From: SG8-41 sp963699525
GTDB taxonomy: Bacteria > Pseudomonadota > Gammaproteobacteria > Burkholderiales > SG8-41
Reading direction: 5' to 3'
NCBI GenBank assembly: GCA_963699525.1
Contig: CAVOUI010000004.1
Span: 310,001-374,000 of the forward strand
DNA: 64,000 nucleotides
The position numbers were made by a program, and so were the translations under genes. A model generated the notes under the pieces. The model was not told where the DNA came from and made no database searches. It was given only the letters and a program-made list of their open reading frames with translations. Numbering within the stretch: the first letter of the stretch is position 1; the number at the start of each line of letters is the position of its first letter. This document shows, in pieces, positions 61,372 to 64,000 of the stretch.

Positions 61372-62563
61372 ATGAAAGTCCGCGACGTGCCGCTGAGGCT
61401 GGCGCCGAAGCTGAAGGCAATCATGGCGCAGGAGTATCCGCGCTTCTCCGACGCCGAGTACGCGCGCCGGCACAAGGCGCTCGGGGCGGTGATGGAGAAG
61501 GCGGGGGTCGATCATCTCATCGTCATCACCGACACCCGCGCCGGCAACGCGCCCCAATGGGTCACCGGTTGGCCGGGGACCGTGGAGGCCTACGTCATCT
61601 TCAAGCCGGGCGAGAGGATGTGGATGGCGGTCGAGTGGGTGAACCACTTCCCGCTCGCACAGGAAAATTGCCCGCGACGTGGAGGTGCACTGGGGCGCGC
61701 ACCACGGCCTGCGGCAGATGGTCAACGAGCTGAAGCGCCGCGGCGCCAAGCGCGTCGGCGTCATGGGCCCCTTGCGCGTGGCCCGGTTCCGCGAGCTGGA
61801 GCAGCACTTCCAGATGGTGCTGCTCGACGCCGAATACATCCGGCTTCGGCAGATCAAATCAGAGGAAGAGCTCGACTGGCTGAGGATCGGAGCGGCGTTA
61901 TCCGACGCCGGGCTTGCCGCTCTTCTCGCCGGGACGAAGCCAGGAGTGACCGAGCGCGAGCTGGGAGCGATCGTCGAGAGCGCCTACATCCGGCACGGCG
62001 GCACGACGATGATCCACTACATCGGCGTCACCTCCATGGCCAAGCCTCACATTTACGTGCCGCCCCAGCACCACTCGCCGCGCAAGGTGAAGAAGGGCGA
62101 CGTCGTCTTCTGCGAGCTCTCCGCCTACTGGTGGGACTACGCCGGCCAGGTGCTGCGGACGTTCACGGTCGGCGCCAAACCGACGCCGCTCTACCGCGAC
62201 CTCTACGAAACGGCGGAAGCGGCGTTCGACGCGGTGACCGGCGTCATCCGCCACGGCGCGACGATGCAGGAGATCCTCGACGCGACCGGCATCATCGAGA
62301 AGAACGGCTTCACGGTGTGCGACGACTTGATGCACGGCTTCGGCGGCGGCTACTTCCAGCCCATCATCGGCACGAAGAGCCGCATGGCGGGACCGCTGCC
62401 GGACATGAAGCTGGAAGAGAACATGACGGTGGTGGTGCAGCCCAACGTGATCACCCGCGACCACAAGGCGGGCGTGCAGGTCGGGGAGCTCGTGCGCGTC
62501 ACCCGCACCGGCTTCGAGCGCCTGCATCGCGCGAAGCGCGGCCTCTTCCGCGTCGGAGGCTGA
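61372..62563 (+). CDS. M24-fold protein 3, metal ligands replaced (one frameshift)
   Basis: A creatinase/prolidase-like protein of about 396 residues. The N-terminal part is FSDAEYARRHKALGAVMEKAGVDHLIVITDTR, related to M24 protein 2. One extra base in CAGGAAAATTGCC near 61664 shifts the frame before IARDVEVHWGAHHGLRQMV. The catalytic half has GDVVFCELSAYWWDYAGQVLRTFTVG, LMHGFGGGYFQP, MTVVVQPNV and VGELVRVTRTG. The five metal positions read Glu, Gln, His, Gln, Glu. Function is uncertain; loss of metal binding is likely. It begins one base after the flavin-oxidase stop. Confidence 0.82.
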
Positions 62564-62570
62564 CAGACGC

Positions 62571-63281
62571 ATGCCGCAACTCGTTTTTTTGCATGGCCCG
62601 GGCGCCGGTGCCTGCGCGGATGCGTATTCCCATCAACGCAAGCATTTCCCGGACAGCGTCGCGCCCAACCTGCCGGGGCACCTGGAAGGCACCCGCTGTC
62701 CGGACGTCGCGCGCTACGCGGATTGGGTGCGCGGCTGGCTTTGGGCGCTGGGCCTGAACAAGGACCTCGTCCTGGTCGGCTACACGCTCGGCGCGTCGAT
62801 CGCGCTGCAGTACGGCCTCGACTATCCGGAAGAAGTGAAGGGCCTCGTGGTGATGACGGTCGCGGCGCGGCCCAAGGTGCGCCCGCCAGGCACTTACGAG
62901 TTGCGCTTGCGCGCGCTGGAGGACCCGAAGGTCTACGAGGAGTGGCTCGCCTATCAGCGCAAGGCGATGTACCTGGTGGAGCCGGGCCTGCGCGAGCGCT
63001 TGCTGGAGCGCCACCGCCAGGTGGGCCCGCTGTCCCAGTACCACGACCTGATGGCAATCGACGCCTTCGACGTGCGCGACCGCATCGCGAGCCTCAAGCC
63101 GAAGCTCCTCCTCCTGCGCGGCCTGAAGGACCACGGCAATCCGCCGGAGTACGAGAAGGAGATCCACGAGGCCGTGCCGGGGTCGCAGTACATCAAGCTC
63201 GCCGACGCCGGGCACTTCCCGCCCACGGAAATCCCGGAAAAATTCAACGCGCTGGTCGACGCATTCGTGGCCACGCTGTGA
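62571..63281 (+). CDS. Alpha/beta hydrolase with Thr at the nucleophile position
   Basis: A 236-residue compact alpha/beta hydrolase. The oxyanion loop is LVFLHGPGAGA, the acid Asp probably lies in RGLKDHGNPP and the His in ADAGHFPPTE. The nucleophile elbow reads VLVGYTLGASIALQYG: Thr replaces the Ser of G-x-S-x-G. This is not a frameshift artefact; it is one codon, ACG at 62784-62786. Thr is rare and usually inactive there, so it may be a binding protein, an unusual enzyme, or a sequence error (TCG to ACG). Last gene of the island. Confidence 0.83.
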   Translation: MPQLVFLHGPGAGACADAYSHQRKHFPDSVAPNLPGHLEGTRCPDVARYADWVRGWLWALGLNKDLVLVGYTLGASIALQYGLDYPEEVKGLVVMTVAARPKVRPPGTYELRLRALEDPKVYEEWLAYQRKAMYLVEPGLRERLLERHRQVGPLSQYHDLMAIDAFDVRDRIASLKPKLLLLRGLKDHGNPPEYEKEIHEAVPGSQYIKLADAGHFPPTEIPEKFNALVDAFVATL

Positions 63282-63408
63282 CCACGTCCGTGTCGGACAC
63301 GAATTCATGACGATCACGGGTCTTCCGTTGTCGCCGGGCTGCGACACGGGACGCCACAACGAATTCGCTGGGTCGCGCCGGTCGCCGGTTCTCCGCTACG
63401 ATAGGCGC

Positions 63409-63963
63409 ATGCTTCGCAATACCCTCGATTCGTGGGGCGCCCCCGCCAAGTTTCTCCACTGGGTGATGGCGGCGCTGATCCTGGCGCAAATCCCGCTGGG
63501 CCTGGCGGCGGCGGGGTGGCGGATCTCGCCGACCAAGCTCGAGCTCTTCGTCTGGCACAAATCGTTCGGCGTGCTGATCCTCCTCCTCGTGGCACTTCGC
63601 CTGGCGTGGCGCGTCGCCAACCCGACGCCGGCGCTCCCCGACGGCATGCCCGCGTGGGAGCGTGCGGCTGCGCGCGCAAGCCACGTGCTGCTCTATGTCT
63701 TGATGTTTGCGCTGCCGGTCACCGGCTGGATCATCAATTCCGCCGCCAACATTCCGTTCCGGATCTTCTGGCTCGTCCCGCTGCCGCCGATCGTTGCGCC
63801 GGACAAGGCCGTGGCGGATTTCTTCGCCCTGGTGCACGGGGTGCTCGCCGCGACGCTTGCGGCGGTACTCGTCGCGCACGTCGGCGCGGCGCTGCGGCAT
63901 CACTTTGTCAAGCGCAACGCCGTGCTGGCGCGCATGCTCCCGGGCACGCGGAGGGCTCCATGA
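63409..63963 (+). CDS. Cytochrome b561 family membrane protein
   Basis: A 184-residue four-helix diheme cytochrome of the bacterial b561 type, passing electrons between quinone and periplasmic partners. It begins RNTLDSWGAPAKFLHWVMAALILAQIPLG with a helix 1 heme His and continues FVWHKSFGVLILLLVALRLAWR (helix 2 His). ASHVLLYVLMFALPVTGW and FALVHGVLAATLAAVLVAHVGAALRHH supply the others. ATG 63409 is the family-like start; the open frame from 63307 adds non-conserved sequence. The stop overlaps the next ATG. Confidence 0.9.
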   Translation: MLRNTLDSWGAPAKFLHWVMAALILAQIPLGLAAAGWRISPTKLELFVWHKSFGVLILLLVALRLAWRVANPTPALPDGMPAWERAAARASHVLLYVLMFALPVTGWIINSAANIPFRIFWLVPLPPIVAPDKAVADFFALVHGVLAATLAAVLVAHVGAALRHHFVKRNAVLARMLPGTRRAP

Positions 63964-64000
63964 ACCGCATCTTCGGCGCGCTCGGGACCTGCGTCCTCGC
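63960..64000 (+). CDS. Start of next gene (partial), probable exported protein
   Basis: ATG overlaps the cytochrome b561 stop (ATGA). The 13 codons seen read MNRIFGALGTCVL, like the start of a signal peptide. In many proteobacteria cytochrome b561 is followed by a YceI-family periplasmic protein, but too little is visible to assign this. Confidence 0.45.
   Translation, partial: MNRIFGALGTCVL

Noticed and set aside
58164..61475. A 1103-codon open frame on the minus strand
   Set aside because: It is the antisense shadow of the M24, TctC and flavin-oxidase genes. Its product is Arg/His/Gly-rich with no domain, as expected from high-GC codon bias.
1..64000. CRISPR arrays, rRNA genes, prophage or conjugative modules
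   Set aside because: No regularly spaced repeats, no rRNA-like sequence and no phage or transfer genes were seen in reading the window.

Overview
The window is high-GC DNA from one chromosome and is densely coded. It probably comes from a betaproteobacterium near the Burkholderiales. The evidence is the gene order glmM - tpiA - secG - tRNA-Leu(GAG) - nuoA-N - NUDIX, the several Bug/TctC periplasmic binding proteins, DsbB, dodecin, cytochrome c', and the style of the proteins. I see no phage, CRISPR array or complete insertion sequence.

Layout. 1-3200: the end of glmM, an inserted UbiE-like methyltransferase, tpiA, secG and tRNA-Leu(GAG). 3361-18411: all fourteen complex I genes, nuoA to nuoN, then a NUDIX hydrolase. 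18408-24644: a probable DSF quorum-sensing locus. A minus-strand operon encodes an RpfF-like DSF synthase, a RAYT-family protein that has lost its HUH histidines, and a MerR-PAS-GGDEF-EAL protein. A 293-bp regulatory region separates it from a divergent acyl-ACP synthetase/acyltransferase (Aas). 24753-34353: housekeeping and redox genes (dodecin, a diheme cytochrome c, cytochrome c', ArfB, DsbB, a YdcH-like protein, a two-subunit molybdenum hydroxylase, a MESH1-type alarmone hydrolase), a heme-motif lipoprotein and two small unknown proteins. 34658-37519: a spermidine-synthase-like membrane fusion and MarC, convergent around a spacer with two DnaA-box sequences. 37618-63281: about 25.7 kb of uninterrupted plus-strand genes that look like a catabolic island. 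It has four orphan TctC proteins, a NitT/TauT-type ABC transporter, three related alpha/beta hydrolases plus one with Thr at the nucleophile, three M24-fold proteins with altered metal ligands, a 2-oxo-acid or acetoin dehydrogenase (E1a/E1b/E2, no E3), and several oxidoreductases. 63409-64000: cytochrome b561 and the first codons of the next gene.

How parts may work together. In the DSF locus the synthase would make a cis-2-unsaturated fatty acid, the GGDEF/EAL protein would turn a signal into c-di-GMP and perhaps DNA binding, and Aas could recycle acyl chains. A TGTGA-N6-TCACG palindrome fits a CRP/Clp-type regulator. This is inference from homology and adjacency. In the island, periplasmic capture, hydrolysis and oxidation of an unknown organic substrate is plausible, but the substrate cannot be read from the sequence.

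Quality warning. About 37 apparent single-base frameshifts interrupt otherwise well-conserved proteins, including essential nuo genes and glmM. They cluster at 31.6-33.5 kb and 47.5-53.6 kb and are absent over 34-47 kb. Most are probably sequence errors; such genes are annotated over their whole inferred extent.
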